From Adlercreutzia hattorii (GTDB taxonomy: Bacteria; Actinomycetota; Coriobacteriia; Coriobacteriales; Eggerthellaceae), in the NCBI RefSeq assembly GCF_011405655.1, contig NZ_AP022829.1, positions 1,659,001 through 1,723,000 on the forward strand: DNA of 64,000 bases, read 5' to 3'. Under the pieces are notes generated by a model, which saw only the letters and a program-made list of their open reading frames with translations, was not told the origin of the DNA and ran no database searches. A program made the translations under genes and the position numbers. Positions 45,955-57,457 of this stretch are shown piece by piece; positions within the stretch are counted from its first letter, which is position 1, and each line of letters opens with the position of its first letter.

Positions 45955-47495
45955 TCGTCGATGACCTCGGCGTCGGCCACCTCCGCCGCCCCGCCATCTG
46001 CCCCAGCACCTTCCTTGGAGGCCCGGGCCTCGTCCAGCAGGGCCTTCATGGTGGGATTCTTCCGCGTCAGGCGCTTCACGGTTAGATCCTCCGCCTTCTC
46101 GTTGGCCAACCGCAGCTGGTTCTCGCTGCCGAGGAGGTTGTCCTTGATCTTCTGCAGGTGATCGATGGATTTATCGATCTCCTCGATGGCCTTGCGGAAC
46201 TTGTCGGAGGCGATGCGGTAGTTGCGCCCGAACTTCTCCTTGAAATCGGCCAGTGAGTCCTCGAAGTTCGTGACGTCGATGTTCTGCTGGCGCACGAGGG
46301 CCAGTTCGCGGCGGGCATCCATGGATGAGAGCGCCGCGTTGCGCAAAAGTGTGATGAGCGGGATGAAGAACTGCGGGCGGATGACGTACATCTTCTCGAA
46401 GCGATAGGACACATCGGTGATGCCGGCGGCGTACAGCTCGTTGTCCGGCTCGAGCAGCGACACGAGCACGGCGTACTCGCAGCCCTTCTTGCGGCGATCG
46501 GCGTCCAGCTTCTTGAAGTGCGACTCGTTGGTCTTTCGATGGGTGGAGTCGTCGGCCTCGTTCTTCATCTCAAACATGATGGAGACGATCTCGTTGCCCT
46601 CCTCGTCGAAGTCGCGGAAGACGAAGTCGCCCTTGGTGCCCTCCACCACCTCGTTGTCCTTCTCGAAGTAGGCGCGCGGGAAGGCCGTAGGGCGCAGGCG
46701 GTTGAACTCGATCTCGCAGTGCTGTTCCAGCGACTCGCCGAGCATCTTCGTGGAAAGGCGCGCCCTCATGTCCTGGATGCGCTCGATCTCCCGCTCGCGG
46801 TCGGCGATGAGCTCGTCCTTCGCCCGAAGCTTCTCGGCCAGCTGGGCCTGGGCCTCGGCCCGAGCCCGGGCCAGCTCGGCCTCGGCGCGGGTCTTCTGCG
46901 CCTCCAGCTCGTCGCGCGCCCGCTCCACTTTGCCGCGCAAATCGTCCCGCTCGCGCTCGACGGCCACCTGGGCGTCCTTGGCTGCGGCCTCGGCCCTCTG
47001 CACCGCGATCTGCGTGCTCATGGAAGCCTGCGCGCGCTCACTCTCCAGCTTCTGGGCCAGCTCGTCCCGCTCGCGCTCCACCGCGCGCAGCCGCTCGGTC
47101 TCGGCGGCCACCGCATCGCTCACGGCCAGCTTGCGCGCAACCTCAGCCTCTCCGTCCTTGGAGGACAGCTGCGCTCGCAAGCTCTCCACCTGCTTCTCCA
47201 GTTCCGATTTCTCGTTCTGGGCAGCCAGTTGAAAATCCTTGGCCTGGGCCTTGAAGCGCTCGGCCTGCGCGGCAATCTGGCCGTCGCGCTCGGCGATCTG
47301 GGCGCGCAGAGCCTCCTCGGCCTTGGTGACCGCCAGCGCCACCTCCTGCTCGCGGCTTTTCTCGGCCAGAGACACGCGGGCATCCACCTCGCGCTGGAAC
47401 TCCTGGTCGCGCACTTGGTTCAAAATGGCGGCGTACCCGCTCTCGTCCACGGTGAACGCCTCGCCGCAATGGGGGCACTTGATCTCGTTGCTCAT
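45951..47495 (-). CDS. DUF2130 family coiled-coil protein
   Basis: A 514-residue protein. The N-terminus has one CPHCGEAF motif. A long coiled coil (about 35-235), rich in Glu, Ala, Arg and Gln, follows. The C-terminal DUF2130 domain shows GDFVFRDFDEEGNEIVSIMFEMKNEAD, with an E-x-K core reminiscent of restriction-type nucleases, and the RRKKGCEYAVLVSLLE segment. Molecular function of the family is not established; nuclease-like activity on DNA is plausible. It has an ATG with a modest ribosome site and lies beside repair genes. Confidence 0.85.
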   Translation of the reverse strand: MSNEIKCPHCGEAFTVDESGYAAILNQVRDQEFQREVDARVSLAEKSREQEVALAVTKAEEALRAQIAERDGQIAAQAERFKAQAKDFQLAAQNEKSELEKQVESLRAQLSSKDGEAEVARKLAVSDAVAAETERLRAVERERDELAQKLESERAQASMSTQIAVQRAEAAAKDAQVAVERERDDLRGKVERARDELEAQKTRAEAELARARAEAQAQLAEKLRAKDELIADREREIERIQDMRARLSTKMLGESLEQHCEIEFNRLRPTAFPRAYFEKDNEVVEGTKGDFVFRDFDEEGNEIVSIMFEMKNEADDSTHRKTNESHFKKLDADRRKKGCEYAVLVSLLEPDNELYAAGITDVSYRFEKMYVIRPQFFIPLITLLRNAALSSMDARRELALVRQQNIDVTNFEDSLADFKEKFGRNYRIASDKFRKAIEEIDKSIDHLQKIKDNLLGSENQLRLANEKAEDLTVKRLTRKNPTMKALLDEARASKEGAGADGGAAEVADAEVIDD

Positions 47496-47558
47496 GAAAC
47501 GGTTCCTTCCTGTTGCTCGAGGAAATCATACACCGTCGCCGACGCGGCGGCTCGAAGC

Positions 47559-48008
47559 TCAGCTGGCCGGGTACAGCAATTCCAGAGACTGGATGGCCGA
47601 AAAGGGGATGCGCCGACGCACGATCCACAGATCGCGGAAGGTGACATCGATCTGGCTCACGGCCCCTTCGGCCTCGCGATAGCCGCCGCCCTCGTAGTAG
47701 CGGCAGCGCACCACATCCCCGCGGTCGAGGTTCGCGATGAGATCATCCAGTGCCCGGGCCTCGTCGTCGGAAAGCGGCCGGCGCGATTCGGGAACCGCCT
47801 CCTTTGCGTGGACGAGATCGTAGTAGCCGCGCAGCGCCGCGAAGGGCATGAACTGGCGGGCGCGATCGGGATGCGGCCGTCCGATGCCCGGAGGCACCGG
47901 CGGATCCAAGGGCGCCTCGGCCCCGGCAGCGGTCTGCGCACCGCACGGGCCCGCGTCGCCGACCTCCTCCCACCTAAGTCCCGCGAGCACATCCACTTCC
48001 CTAGCCAT
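47559..48008 (-). CDS. YolD-like protein
   Basis: A 149-residue protein of the YolD type that commonly sits beside UmuC-like polymerases. The core is RARQFMPFAALRGYYDLVHAKE, LSDDEARALDDLI, GDVVRCRYYEGGGYREAEGAVSQID and IPFSAIQSLELL. Its own ATG at 48008, after GGAGGGCACC, overlaps the end of the polymerase gene by 8 bases; the frame beyond it is part of that overlap. It belongs to the same LexA-controlled transcript and may modulate the polymerase. Confidence 0.85.
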   Translation of the reverse strand: MAREVDVLAGLRWEEVGDAGPCGAQTAAGAEAPLDPPVPPGIGRPHPDRARQFMPFAALRGYYDLVHAKEAVPESRRPLSDDEARALDDLIANLDRGDVVRCRYYEGGGYREAEGAVSQIDVTFRDLWIVRRRIPFSAIQSLELLYPAS

Positions 48009-49368
48009 GGTGCCCTCCCACCATGGTGTTCCGCTCGCGACCAAGCGCGTGTTCCTTCAGGCTCGTGCCCTTGATGAGGGCGTTCTTCCCGAACTTCCCC
48101 TTCACGGCGAGCACGGCCTCGGCGCGGCGCCGCTCGCGATCGGCGGCCGCAACATCGGTGAACAGGTCCACCGTGGCCAGATCGGCGTCCACCAGGTTGC
48201 CAAAACCGATGCTGATCTTGCGCATGGTGCGGGCCGGATCCACCGTCTCCCGGAAGAGCGCCTCCAAGTATCCGTAGAGCTTCGCGAAGGAGTTCGTGCG
48301 CTCGGGAATCTTACGGGAGCCGCCCCCATGCGGACGCGTGCCGCCGACACGCCGGGTACCATGGCCGCCGTCGAAGAGCTCCCCCGCCTTCTCGGGGCCC
48401 TTTGCGGCGTCCCCCCCGGCACCTTCCGCCGCCTCGTCCCCATCCCCGCCCCTCCCGTAGCTCACGTGCAGCGAGATGTGATCGGTCACCAGGTGCTTCT
48501 CTACCAGATCGAGCACAGAGTCGTCCACCATCTCGCGCAGCACCATGAGGGTGTCGTCGAAGTTGTAGCCGCAGGGCAGGATCTGCCCGTTCATCGTGGA
48601 GGAGCTCTCCGGCTCGTAGGCCTTGATCTCGGCGACGGCGCAGGGCTCCACGCCCCAGGCATGATCGATGAGGTACTCGGCGTTCACCCCGAACTCGCCG
48701 TAGAGCACGTCCGGATCCATCTCGGTCACGCCCTTCAAATCGAACACCCGGTACTTCGCGAGCCGCCGAGCAATGCCCGGCCCGATGTTCCAAATGTCGG
48801 TGATGGGCCGATGCCGCCAGATGCTCTCGCGAAAGGAGCGCGCATCGAGCTCGCCCACCCCGTCCGGCGCGTGCTTGGCCGAGATGTCGAGCGCCACCTT
48901 CGCGAGGAACAAGTTGGGGCCGATGCCCACGGTGGCCGGGATGCCCGTCTCCGCGCGCACCGCCGAGCGCAGGGTGTCGGCGAACTCGCGGGCCGTCAGG
49001 TCGTACAGCTCCAGATAGGGCGTGGCGTCGATGAAGCACTCGTCGATGGAATAAGGATGGATGTCCTCCTGGGACACATAGCGCAGGTAGGTGCCGTAGA
49101 TCTCCGCCGACACCTCCATGTAGCTCGTCATGCGCGGCTGGGCCGTGATGTAGTCGATCCCCTCGGGAATCTCGTAGAGCCGGCAGCGGTTTTTCACCCC
49201 CGCCGCCTTCATGGCCGGGCTCACCGCCAAGCAAATAGTCATCTCCGAGCGCGTCGGATCGGCCACCACCAGCCGCGTCGTCATGGGATCCAGCCCCCGG
49301 CGCACGCACTCCACCGAAGCGTAGAAGCTCTTCAGATCGATACAGACATATGTGCGCTCACGTTCCAT
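48001..49368 (-). CDS. Y-family translesion DNA polymerase (UmuC/UvrX-like)
   Basis: A 455-residue error-prone polymerase. The catalytic acidic residues lie in VCIDLKSFYASVEC (N-terminus) and SIDECFIDATPYLELY (about 107-122). The thumb helix-hairpin-helix region is DIWNIGPGIARRLAKY. A Gly/Ala/Glu-rich insertion of about 45 residues (around 325-370) is unusual and interrupts the little-finger domain. A LexA box lies 18-31 bases before the ATG. The ribosome site is weak. It overlaps the YolD-like gene downstream. It would bypass lesions during the SOS response. Confidence 0.9.
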   Translation of the reverse strand: MERERTYVCIDLKSFYASVECVRRGLDPMTTRLVVADPTRSEMTICLAVSPAMKAAGVKNRCRLYEIPEGIDYITAQPRMTSYMEVSAEIYGTYLRYVSQEDIHPYSIDECFIDATPYLELYDLTAREFADTLRSAVRAETGIPATVGIGPNLFLAKVALDISAKHAPDGVGELDARSFRESIWRHRPITDIWNIGPGIARRLAKYRVFDLKGVTEMDPDVLYGEFGVNAEYLIDHAWGVEPCAVAEIKAYEPESSSTMNGQILPCGYNFDDTLMVLREMVDDSVLDLVEKHLVTDHISLHVSYGRGGDGDEAAEGAGGDAAKGPEKAGELFDGGHGTRRVGGTRPHGGGSRKIPERTNSFAKLYGYLEALFRETVDPARTMRKISIGFGNLVDADLATVDLFTDVAAADRERRRAEAVLAVKGKFGKNALIKGTSLKEHALGRERNTMVGGHHG

Positions 49369-49385
49369 GCCGCCCAGTATAACAT

Positions 49386-49399
49386 GGAACGTTCGTTCG
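49386..49399. promoter_or_regulatory. LexA (SOS) box before the umuC-like gene
   Basis: CGAACGAACGTTCC read on the minus strand fits the Gram-positive SOS consensus CGAAC-N4-GTTCC/G. It lies 18 bases from the start codon, where a bound repressor would cover the promoter. Confidence 0.85.
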
Positions 49400-49461
49400 C
49401 GTCATACTGAATCGCCGTAATTGCCCAACCAGAACGAAGATGCTTCCGCCGCACGTCCCGC

Positions 49462-50169
49462 TCACGATCGTCGCTTCATGGCGCGCAGGCGGTCCTTTTG
49501 CTCGGCGGGGATGCGGCGGCTCTCCACGGCCTTCTGGATGGCCTTGTTGTGGGTCCACTCGTCAAGGGCGCCGGAGGCGATGACCGCCTCGGCAGCGGCC
49601 GGCTGCTTCGCCAGCGCCTCGGCGAAGAACCACGCCCGCATCATGTTCACGTAGTACTCCGGGCGCGAGACGCCGATGACCCACGCGAAGAACTCCGGCC
49701 GGAACCGCTCGTCGAGGAACAGCTCCATGAGCACGCCAATGGCGAAGCGCACCGTGTACTCGTGGTCGCTTTCCAACCACGCTCGCACCCTCACCAGGGC
49801 GGCATCGGGATTCGCGGCGAGCCCGCGGCAGGACAGCTGGTCGCAGGTGGCCCAGTTGTCGACGAAGGGCAGGAAGCGCTCGATCTCGCCGACGAGCTTA
49901 TCGAAGTCACGTTCCTGCGCGATGACGAACGAGTGCAGCTGATTCTCCTCGAAGGCGCCGTGCGGCAGCGCCGCCAGAAACTCCCCTGCATCTTCCCGCC
50001 GGGCGAGTCCTTTCGCGAACTTCCGCAACTCGGGCGTCCGCACGCCCACAATAGCACCCGCGTCGATGTTCGGGATGAGCTTCGCCTGGAACGCCCGGTA
50101 CCCCTCGTCCGCATGGGAGGCGAGAAACGCCGCTATGTCTTCGTGAATCGCCACGGTCCCCTTCCCCAT
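49462..50169 (-). CDS. DNA alkylation repair protein (AlkD-like)
   Basis: A 235-residue HEAT-like-repeat DNA glycosylase family protein. It shows the family start KLIPNIDAGAIVGVRTPELRKFAK, the catalytic-region WATCDQLSC with Trp and Asp, and WAFFAEALAK-like helices (RAWFFAEALAKQP). It would remove positively charged alkylated bases. An alternative GTG start at 50154, with AAGGGG before it, would shorten it by five residues. It lies next to the SOS polymerase unit but no LexA box is seen here. Confidence 0.85.
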   Translation of the reverse strand: MGKGTVAIHEDIAAFLASHADEGYRAFQAKLIPNIDAGAIVGVRTPELRKFAKGLARREDAGEFLAALPHGAFEENQLHSFVIAQERDFDKLVGEIERFLPFVDNWATCDQLSCRGLAANPDAALVRVRAWLESDHEYTVRFAIGVLMELFLDERFRPEFFAWVIGVSRPEYYVNMMRAWFFAEALAKQPAAAEAVIASGALDEWTHNKAIQKAVESRRIPAEQKDRLRAMKRRS

Positions 50170-50196
50170 CGCATGAACACCGTCATTCTAGCACGT

Positions 50197-50232
50197 AAAA
50201 AGAACCCCCAGTTCATCACGGGGGGTTCTTTT
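50197..50232 (-). terminator. rho-independent terminator after gdhA
   Basis: AAAAGAACCCCC and GGGGGTTCTTTT form the stem; symmetrical A- and T-runs could make it work in both directions. Confidence 0.9.
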
Positions 50233-50299
50233 CATGCGACTCACAGGCTGTTCGCAGCGTCGGCAGATCCGTTCGACCCGTCAGGGCGAACGGAATCGA

Positions 50300-51697
<1,398 letters not shown>

Positions 51698-51785
51698 TTA
51701 TAGAACGGGGAATTTCCAAACGATGACTAATTAACTGAGCCGAAACAAAGCCCGCGAATTTGCGCGCACGGGAGCGGCGAACGGG

Positions 51786-52517
51786 CTAGAGCGAGGCGTA
51801 CACCTTCGAGGAGGGGACGTTCAGGGACGTGAGCAGCACGACGCCCACCTGCCCGCGCTCCGGGGCGTAGACGATGTGCGCGTTTCCCTCGCCCTCGCCG
51901 CGGCCGGGCTCGGCCTGGTCGTCGTCGGCGACGATGACCACGTTGAAGTCGTCGGTGCTCGCAAGGCAGCTCAGGCGCGGCACGAGGCAGACGAAGGACT
52001 CGGCGCCGGCGGAAGCGAGCTCGTCGTGCAGCTTTTCCAGCTGACGAGCCGAGGCGTAGTAGTCCACGGCCACGACGCCGATCTTGCGGTCGCCGGCCAT
52101 GAGGATGCGCGGCTTCTCGTAGCGGGCGAGATCGTCCAGGTTCAGCGTGAGGACGCCGGCGCCCTTCTCCTCGTAGAACGAGCGCACATCCGAGGCGTAG
52201 ACGGGTCGCTCGCGCATGGACAGCGGCAACCGCGCCAGCTCGGCGGCCACCATCTCGCCCAGCGTCTCGGGACGCTCGTCGGCGTCCCCGTCCACCGAGG
52301 GGAGCTTCGTGGGGCGCAGCGCGTCCAGGACGTCATAGGTGCCGTCGAAGACGATGGCCGTATATCCGGACATCTGCCCGAAGGCGTCGTCCACGGCGGT
52401 GGCGGCCATGTTGAAGGAGCGGCCCGTCTCGAAGTAGCGCAGAAGCACGCTGCCGCCGAGCACGACGAGCAGCGCGAACACGAGCAGGGCGACTTTTTCG
52501 CGGGTACGCTTCTTCAT
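51786..52517 (-). CDS. membrane-anchored protein of unknown function
   Basis: A 243-residue protein starting at the ATG 52517 (MKKRTREKVALL). A basic N-terminus followed by one hydrophobic segment (about 9-26) indicates a signal anchor, with the rest outside the membrane. The outer part has an alpha/beta look: TAIVFDGTYDVLDAL, LAGDRKIGVVAVDYYA (as MAGDRKIGVVAVDYYA) and VPRLSCLASTDDFNVVIVADDD. This faintly recalls CapA or metallophosphatase-type folds, but no metal motif is complete. The frame back to 52637 lacks a better start. Function unknown. Confidence 0.7.
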   Translation of the reverse strand: MKKRTREKVALLVFALLVVLGGSVLLRYFETGRSFNMAATAVDDAFGQMSGYTAIVFDGTYDVLDALRPTKLPSVDGDADERPETLGEMVAAELARLPLSMRERPVYASDVRSFYEEKGAGVLTLNLDDLARYEKPRILMAGDRKIGVVAVDYYASARQLEKLHDELASAGAESFVCLVPRLSCLASTDDFNVVIVADDDQAEPGRGEGEGNAHIVYAPERGQVGVVLLTSLNVPSSKVYASL

Positions 52518-52582
52518 GGGGAAAATTATACCGAAGCCCCGCCGCGAAGGCGCGACGGGGCACGAGGTTCCATATTCCCTCA

Positions 52583-52727
52583 CCGGGGGGGCGACCTTGG
52601 TCGCCGGTTGATCTCCGTAGGGGGCGACCCTAATCACTGGATGGTTTCCGTAGGGGGCGACCTTGGTCGCCCCTCCCGAGCGAGGTTATTCCACTCGAGA
52701 GGGCAGACCAAGGTCTGCCCCTACGGG
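52583..52727. repeat. interspersed palindromic repeat, copy c (compound)
   Basis: Three left-type arms (GGGGGGCGACCTTGGTCGCC, CCGTAGGGGGCGACCC, CCGTAGGGGGCGACCTTGGT) are followed by a right-type arm with CAGACCAAGGTCTG and CCCCTACGGG. It looks like a partly duplicated copy. It fills the gap between the 51786 gene and uvrA. Confidence 0.8.
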
Positions 52728-52741
52728 ATAGAGTGCGACGC

Positions 52742-55660
52742 CTAGCTGGCAGCGGCCAGTTGGCGGTCGGCCTCCAGCATGCGCTTGACGAAGTGGCCGG
52801 TGTAAGAGCCCTCCACCTCGGCCACCTCCTCAGGCGTGCCCTGAGCGACGATGGTGCCACCGCGGTCGCCGCCCTCGGGGCCCAAGTCCACGATGTGGTC
52901 GGCGCATTTGATGACATCCAGGTTGTGCTCGATGACGAGCACCGTGTTGCCGGCGTCCACGAGGCGCTGCAGCACCTCGAGCAGCTGGCGCACGTCCTCG
53001 AAGTGCAGGCCCGTGGTGGGCTCGTCCAGAATGTAGAAGGTCTTGCCGGACTGGCGCTTCTGCAGCTCGCTGGCGAGCTTCACGCGCTGGGCCTCGCCGC
53101 CGGAAAGCGTGGTCGCCGGCTGGCCCAGGCGGATGTAGCCGAGGCCCACGTCGAAGAGCGTCTGCAGCTTGCGGCGGATGCCCGGGATGTTCTCGAAGAA
53201 GTGCAGAGCGTCCTCCACGGTCATGTCGAGCACCTCGGAGATGTTCTTGCCGCGGTAGGTCACCTGCAGCGTCTCGCGGTTGTAGCGCTCGCCGTTGCAG
53301 ACCTCGCAGGGCACGTACACGTCGGGCAGAAAGTGCATCTCGATCTTGATCTGGCCGTCGCCCTTGCAGGCCTCGCAGCGGCCGCCGCTCACGTTGAAGG
53401 AGAAGCGCCCCGGCGCGTAGCCGCGGGCCTTGGCCTCGGCCGTGCTGGCGAACAGCGCGCGGATATCGTCCCACAGCCCGATGTAGGTGGCCGGGTTCGA
53501 GCGCGGGGTGCGCCCGATGGGGCTCTGGTCGATGTTGATGACCTTGTCGAGCTTCTCCAGGCCCGTGATCTTGCGGTAGGGTCCGGTGCGGCGATGGGCG
53601 TGGTTCAACCGGTTGGCGAGCGCCGGCGCCAGCGTGTCGGTGATAAGGGAGCTCTTGCCGGAGCCGGAGACGCCCGTGACCACGGTGAGCGTGCCGATGG
53701 GCACCTCCAGTGTGACGTTGTTCAGGTTGTTCTCCTTGGCGCCGGTCATCTTCAACGTGCCGCGCCCGGGCTTGCGACGCGTCTCCGGCACCGCGATGCG
53801 GCGGCGCCCCGACAGGTAGTCGGCCGTGACGGAGCCCTCGGTGGCCATGACCTCCGCCGGCGTCCCCGCCGCGATGACGTGGCCTCCGTGCTCGCCGGCG
53901 CCCGGGCCCATGTCCACCACGAAGTCGGCCGCCCGGATGGTGTCTTCGTCGTGCTCCACGACCACCACGGTGTTGCCCAAGTCTCGCAGGCGCTCCAGCG
54001 TGGCGATGAGCCGCTCGTTGTCGCGCTGGTGAAGCCCGATGGAGGGCTCGTCCAGAATGTAGAGCACGCCCATGAGCCCGGCGCCGATCTGGGTGGCGAG
54101 CCGGATGCGCTGGGCCTCGCCGCCGGAGAGCGTGGCCGTGGCCCGCTCCAGCGTGAGGTAGTCCAGGCCCACGTCCACGAGGAAGCGCAGCCGCTCGCGG
54201 ATCTCCTTCACGATGGGCAGGGCGATGACCGCCGCCTGGCCCGTGAAGTGCAGCCCCTCGAAGAACGCCAGCGACTCGGCCGCCGACATCTCCGTGATGT
54301 CGTGGATGGACTTGTCGTTCACCGTGACCGCGAGGATCTCCGGCTTCAGGCGCTTGCCGCCGCAGGTCTCGCAGGGCACCGTGGCGAAATAGGCCGACAG
54401 CTTCTCGCGCTGGGCGTCGGACTGGGCCTCGGTATAGCGGCGCTTCACCGCGGCGAGCACGCCCTCCCACTCGATGTACCAGTAGGTGTCGCGGCCGTCC
54501 ACGGTGCGGTAGTCCACGCGTACCTTCTCGTTGCCGAGGCCGTGCAAGAGCGCCTTCTGGGCCTTCTTCGGCATGTCCTCCCACGGGGTGTCGGCGTCGG
54601 TGCCCACATGCTGGGCCACGGCGCGCAGCACCTGGGGGTAGTAGTTGCCGCTCTTGAACGGCGCGATGACGCCCTCGTTCAGCGTGAGGGACGGATCCGG
54701 TACCACGAGCGAGGGGTCCACCTCGTCACGGCTCCCGATGCCGAGGCAGTCGGGGCAGGCGCCGTAGGGGGCGTTGAAGGAGAAGTCGCGGGGCTGCAGC
54801 TCGTCCATGGAGTGGCCGTGCTCGGGACACGCGAGGGCCAGCGAGAACAAATGCTCTCCCTCCCCGAGACCGCCCGTGGCGCCCGAGGAGGTACCCCCGG
54901 CCTCGCCGAGCGGTTTCCCGTCCGGCCCGAGCACCTGCACGAGCACGCGGCCGCCCGCCAGCTTACAGGCCAGTTCCACGGCCTCGGCGATGCGGCTTTG
55001 GGCGGATTCCTTCAGCGCGACGCGGTCGACCACCACGTCGATGAAGTGCTTGATCTTCTTGTTCAGGGTAACGGGCTCGCCGGTAAGCTTCACGATCTCG
55101 CCGTCGATGCGCACGCGGGAGAAGCCCTCCTTCTGCAGATCGGCGAAGAGCTTCGTGAACTCGCCCTTGCGGCCGGCCACCACCGGGGCCATGAGGATGG
55201 CCTTCGTCGACTCGCCCTGGGCGTCGTCGCCGAGGCGCAGGATGTCGTCGGTCACCTGGTCGGTGGTCTGCTTCTTGATTTCGCGGCCGCACTCCGGGCA
55301 GTGGGGCACGCCCACCCGCGCGAACAGAAGGCGCAGGTAGTCGTAGATCTCGGTGGTGGTGCCCACGGTGGAGCGGGGATTCTTCGACGTGGTCTTCTGA
55401 TCGATGGACACCGCCGGCGACAGGCCGTCGATGGAGTCCACATCGGGCTTGGACATCTGGCCCAGGAACATGCGGGCATAGCTGGAGAGGCTCTCCACAT
55501 AGCGGCGCTGCCCCTCGGCGTACATGGTGTCGAAGGCGAGGCTGGACTTGCCGGAGCCGGAAAGGCCCGTGATGACGACCAGCTCATCGCGGGGAATAGT
55601 CAGGTCGACGTCCTTCAAGTTGTGCTCGCGGGCGCCTTTGATGACGATCTCGTTGGCCAT
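52742..55660 (-). CDS. uvrA: excinuclease ABC subunit A
   Basis: A 972-residue UvrA, the damage-recognising ATPase of nucleotide excision repair. Two ABC modules are seen, with Walker A motifs [10 protein letters not shown] (about 32) and [10 protein letters not shown] (about 640) and signatures [16 protein letters not shown] and [15 protein letters not shown]. Zinc-finger cysteines CETCGGKR and CEACKGDGQ...CEVCNGER are intact. A LexA box lies 120 bases upstream of the ATG. uvrB and uvrC are not in the window. The length is normal. Confidence 0.97.
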   Translation of the reverse strand: MANEIVIKGAREHNLKDVDLTIPRDELVVITGLSGSGKSSLAFDTMYAEGQRRYVESLSSYARMFLGQMSKPDVDSIDGLSPAVSIDQKTTSKNPRSTVGTTTEIYDYLRLLFARVGVPHCPECGREIKKQTTDQVTDDILRLGDDAQGESTKAILMAPVVAGRKGEFTKLFADLQKEGFSRVRIDGEIVKLTGEPVTLNKKIKHFIDVVVDRVALKESAQSRIAEAVELACKLAGGRVLVQVLGPDGKPLGEAGGTSSGATGGLGEGEHLFSLALACPEHGHSMDELQPRDFSFNAPYGACPDCLGIGSRDEVDPSLVVPDPSLTLNEGVIAPFKSGNYYPQVLRAVAQHVGTDADTPWEDMPKKAQKALLHGLGNEKVRVDYRTVDGRDTYWYIEWEGVLAAVKRRYTEAQSDAQREKLSAYFATVPCETCGGKRLKPEILAVTVNDKSIHDITEMSAAESLAFFEGLHFTGQAAVIALPIVKEIRERLRFLVDVGLDYLTLERATATLSGGEAQRIRLATQIGAGLMGVLYILDEPSIGLHQRDNERLIATLERLRDLGNTVVVVEHDEDTIRAADFVVDMGPGAGEHGGHVIAAGTPAEVMATEGSVTADYLSGRRRIAVPETRRKPGRGTLKMTGAKENNLNNVTLEVPIGTLTVVTGVSGSGKSSLITDTLAPALANRLNHAHRRTGPYRKITGLEKLDKVINIDQSPIGRTPRSNPATYIGLWDDIRALFASTAEAKARGYAPGRFSFNVSGGRCEACKGDGQIKIEMHFLPDVYVPCEVCNGERYNRETLQVTYRGKNISEVLDMTVEDALHFFENIPGIRRKLQTLFDVGLGYIRLGQPATTLSGGEAQRVKLASELQKRQSGKTFYILDEPTTGLHFEDVRQLLEVLQRLVDAGNTVLVIEHNLDVIKCADHIVDLGPEGGDRGGTIVAQGTPEEVAEVEGSYTGHFVKRMLEADRQLAAAS

Positions 55661-55779
55661 TGGCTGGATTTCCTTCGCAGACGTGAAGCAACGGGCGCCG
55701 CGCGGGCCGCCCGTTGCCGAATTCTCTTGTTTCGCCTGCGTATTCTACCGATTCGCGCGGCCGCTGGCTAGCAATTTAG

Positions 55780-55793
55780 GGAACTTTTGTTCG
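55780..55793. promoter_or_regulatory. LexA (SOS) box before uvrA
   Basis: CGAACAAAAGTTCC read on the minus strand matches CGAAC-N4-GTTCC. It lies in the 166-bp gap between uvrA and the upstream MFS gene, so uvrA has its own SOS promoter. Confidence 0.85.
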
Positions 55794-55826
55794 GGTTCAC
55801 GGATTTTGCATAGATGAGCGCTCAGG

Positions 55827-57146
55827 TTATATGAGCGCGGGGGCAGCGACGGAGGCATCCTCGGGAACGGCCTCCCCCGTCGCGGGCTCGGGCGCCGAGG
55901 ACTCCCCCATGCCCTTCATCTTCCGAAAACGGGACAGCGTGAGGCGGCCGTCCTTCTTCTTCTCGCTGGGCGCCCGCAGGCAGACCGCCACGAACAGGCT
56001 GGCAGCGACGAGCACGGCGGCCATGGCGGCGAACACGAAGGCGAAGGAGGTCGCCTCCAGAAGGATGCCGCAGACCACGCCGGTGATCGCCGAGCCGGCG
56101 TAGGCCACGAGGTTCACCGAGGCGAGGATGGCCGAGACGCGCAGCACGCTCACGCGCAGAAGCAGAAGGCGCAGCGACACGGACACCGCCACGCCCATGG
56201 CGAAGCTGAACAGGGCGCAGTCGCCCATGAACAGAAGCTCGGCGCCCATGAGGACGCATAGCGCCATCAGCGCCGTGGTGGCCGTCACGGCCGCCATGGA
56301 GACGACGAGGGTGCGCTTGGGCTCGAAGCGCTGCACGAGGGGGCCGCCGAGAAGCGACGGCGCCATGATGAGGGCCAGAATGACCGACCCGGCCAGAGGC
56401 GAGGTCTCGCCGAAGCACTGCTGGGCGATGGGCGCCGAGAACGACTGGTAGAAGCAGGAGACGAGCCAGGTGGCCAGGTAGCACACGGCCACCACGGCGA
56501 ACAGGCGCCGGTTGTCGGTGGGGATGTAGACGCGCACCCTCATCACGGCGCGCAGCGAGAGCGTCTGGTCGAGGGGCTCGTGCACCACGGGCATGAGGAA
56601 CAGGCACACGGCCAGGATGACGATCATGATGCCGTAGAGCACGGCGATGCTCGGCACGATGTCGTAGAGGATGCCCACGGCCACCGACCCGATCATGATG
56701 CCCACCATGGCGCCGCAGCTGGCCACGGTGGACCCCCAGCCGAGGTGTCTCTCCCCCACGCAGTCGATGACGAGGGCGGACACGGCGCTCATGCCGAAGC
56801 CGGCCGAGAGGCCCTGGACGAAGCGGGCGGCGAGCACGGCCGCGCCGCTGTCGGCCATCATGAACATGATGCAGCCGACGATGGCGAGCATGAGGGTGAG
56901 GCTGGTCACGGGAGTGCGCCCGAAGGCATCGGAGATGCGCCCGGCGAGCAAGAGCGTCAAGGCCACGCCGGTGAGGTAGGTGAACATCGTGTTGGAGATA
57001 TCCGCCGTGGTGAGCCCGATGGTGGCCTGGTAGTCGGCATAGAGGGGAATCGGGATCGCCGTGGCGGCGAAAATGGCCAGAAACGCGATGGTGGCGAGCG
57101 CGAACCCGCGCAGGGACTGCCCGTCGGTGAGCTCCTCTTTGTGCAT
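55827..57146 (-). CDS. MFS transporter (drug/arabinose-efflux-like)
   Basis: A 439-residue major facilitator permease with about 12 hydrophobic segments. The MFS loop 2-3 motif is GRISDAFGRTPV, and a polar tail of about 45 residues follows the last helix. CGGAGGAAAGG precedes the ATG. It would export small molecules or exchange metabolites; no specificity is visible. It is followed by the uvrA control region, so is probably monocistronic. It is not closely similar to the MFS protein at the left edge. Confidence 0.87.
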   Translation of the reverse strand: MHKEELTDGQSLRGFALATIAFLAIFAATAIPIPLYADYQATIGLTTADISNTMFTYLTGVALTLLLAGRISDAFGRTPVTSLTLMLAIVGCIMFMMADSGAAVLAARFVQGLSAGFGMSAVSALVIDCVGERHLGWGSTVASCGAMVGIMIGSVAVGILYDIVPSIAVLYGIMIVILAVCLFLMPVVHEPLDQTLSLRAVMRVRVYIPTDNRRLFAVVAVCYLATWLVSCFYQSFSAPIAQQCFGETSPLAGSVILALIMAPSLLGGPLVQRFEPKRTLVVSMAAVTATTALMALCVLMGAELLFMGDCALFSFAMGVAVSVSLRLLLLRVSVLRVSAILASVNLVAYAGSAITGVVCGILLEATSFAFVFAAMAAVLVAASLFVAVCLRAPSEKKKDGRLTLSRFRKMKGMGESSAPEPATGEAVPEDASVAAPALI

Positions 57147-57251
57147 CCTTTCCTCCGTTTGAACGAGATGTGCCAGCCTGCCTTGCGGGAACGGATATCC
57201 CGAAAGGGTGGGTGAAGTATGAACCTCGCTTCAGGGGAATTCAAGGGATTG

Positions 57252-57272
57252 CGCTGAGTTTTCCACTCAGCG
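57252..57272. other. hairpin in the leader region of the MFS gene
   Basis: CGCTGAGT and ACTCAGCG form a perfect 8-bp stem within the 311-bp gap 57147-57457. It is about 106 bases before the MFS start and could be an operator or leader element. The rest of the gap shows the terminator at 57398-57426 and no supported gene. Confidence 0.35.
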
Positions 57273-57397
57273 ATGAAACGGCCCCGCAAGCCGCGCGAGG
57301 GTTCGGAGTCCCGTGCCGCCCGCCGCCGCCTTAAAGCCGCCGACGGCGGGCGCCACGAGCAGCTGGCCAAGCGCTCCCCGCAACCGACAGCGAGCGC

Positions 57398-57426
57398 AAA
57401 AGGAGCCCTCTCCCCCGAGGGCTCCT
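57398..57426 (-). terminator. rho-independent terminator after the small membrane peptide
   Basis: AGGAGCCCTC and GAGGGCTCCT form the stem, followed on the minus strand by TTTTGCG. It lies 32 bases beyond the stop of the 32-residue gene. Confidence 0.85.
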
Positions 57427-57457
57427 GTGTGGGTTTCCGCTGTGGCGTATCCGGAAC

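Noticed and set aside
52733-55771. Very long open frame on the strand opposite uvrA, with similar long frames opposite the OYE reductase (23003-25150) and leuA (29694-31991)
   Set aside because: High-GC coding DNA leaves the opposite strand free of stops. The products are His/Val/Leu/Gly-rich without family motifs, and the real genes on the other strand are unmistakable.
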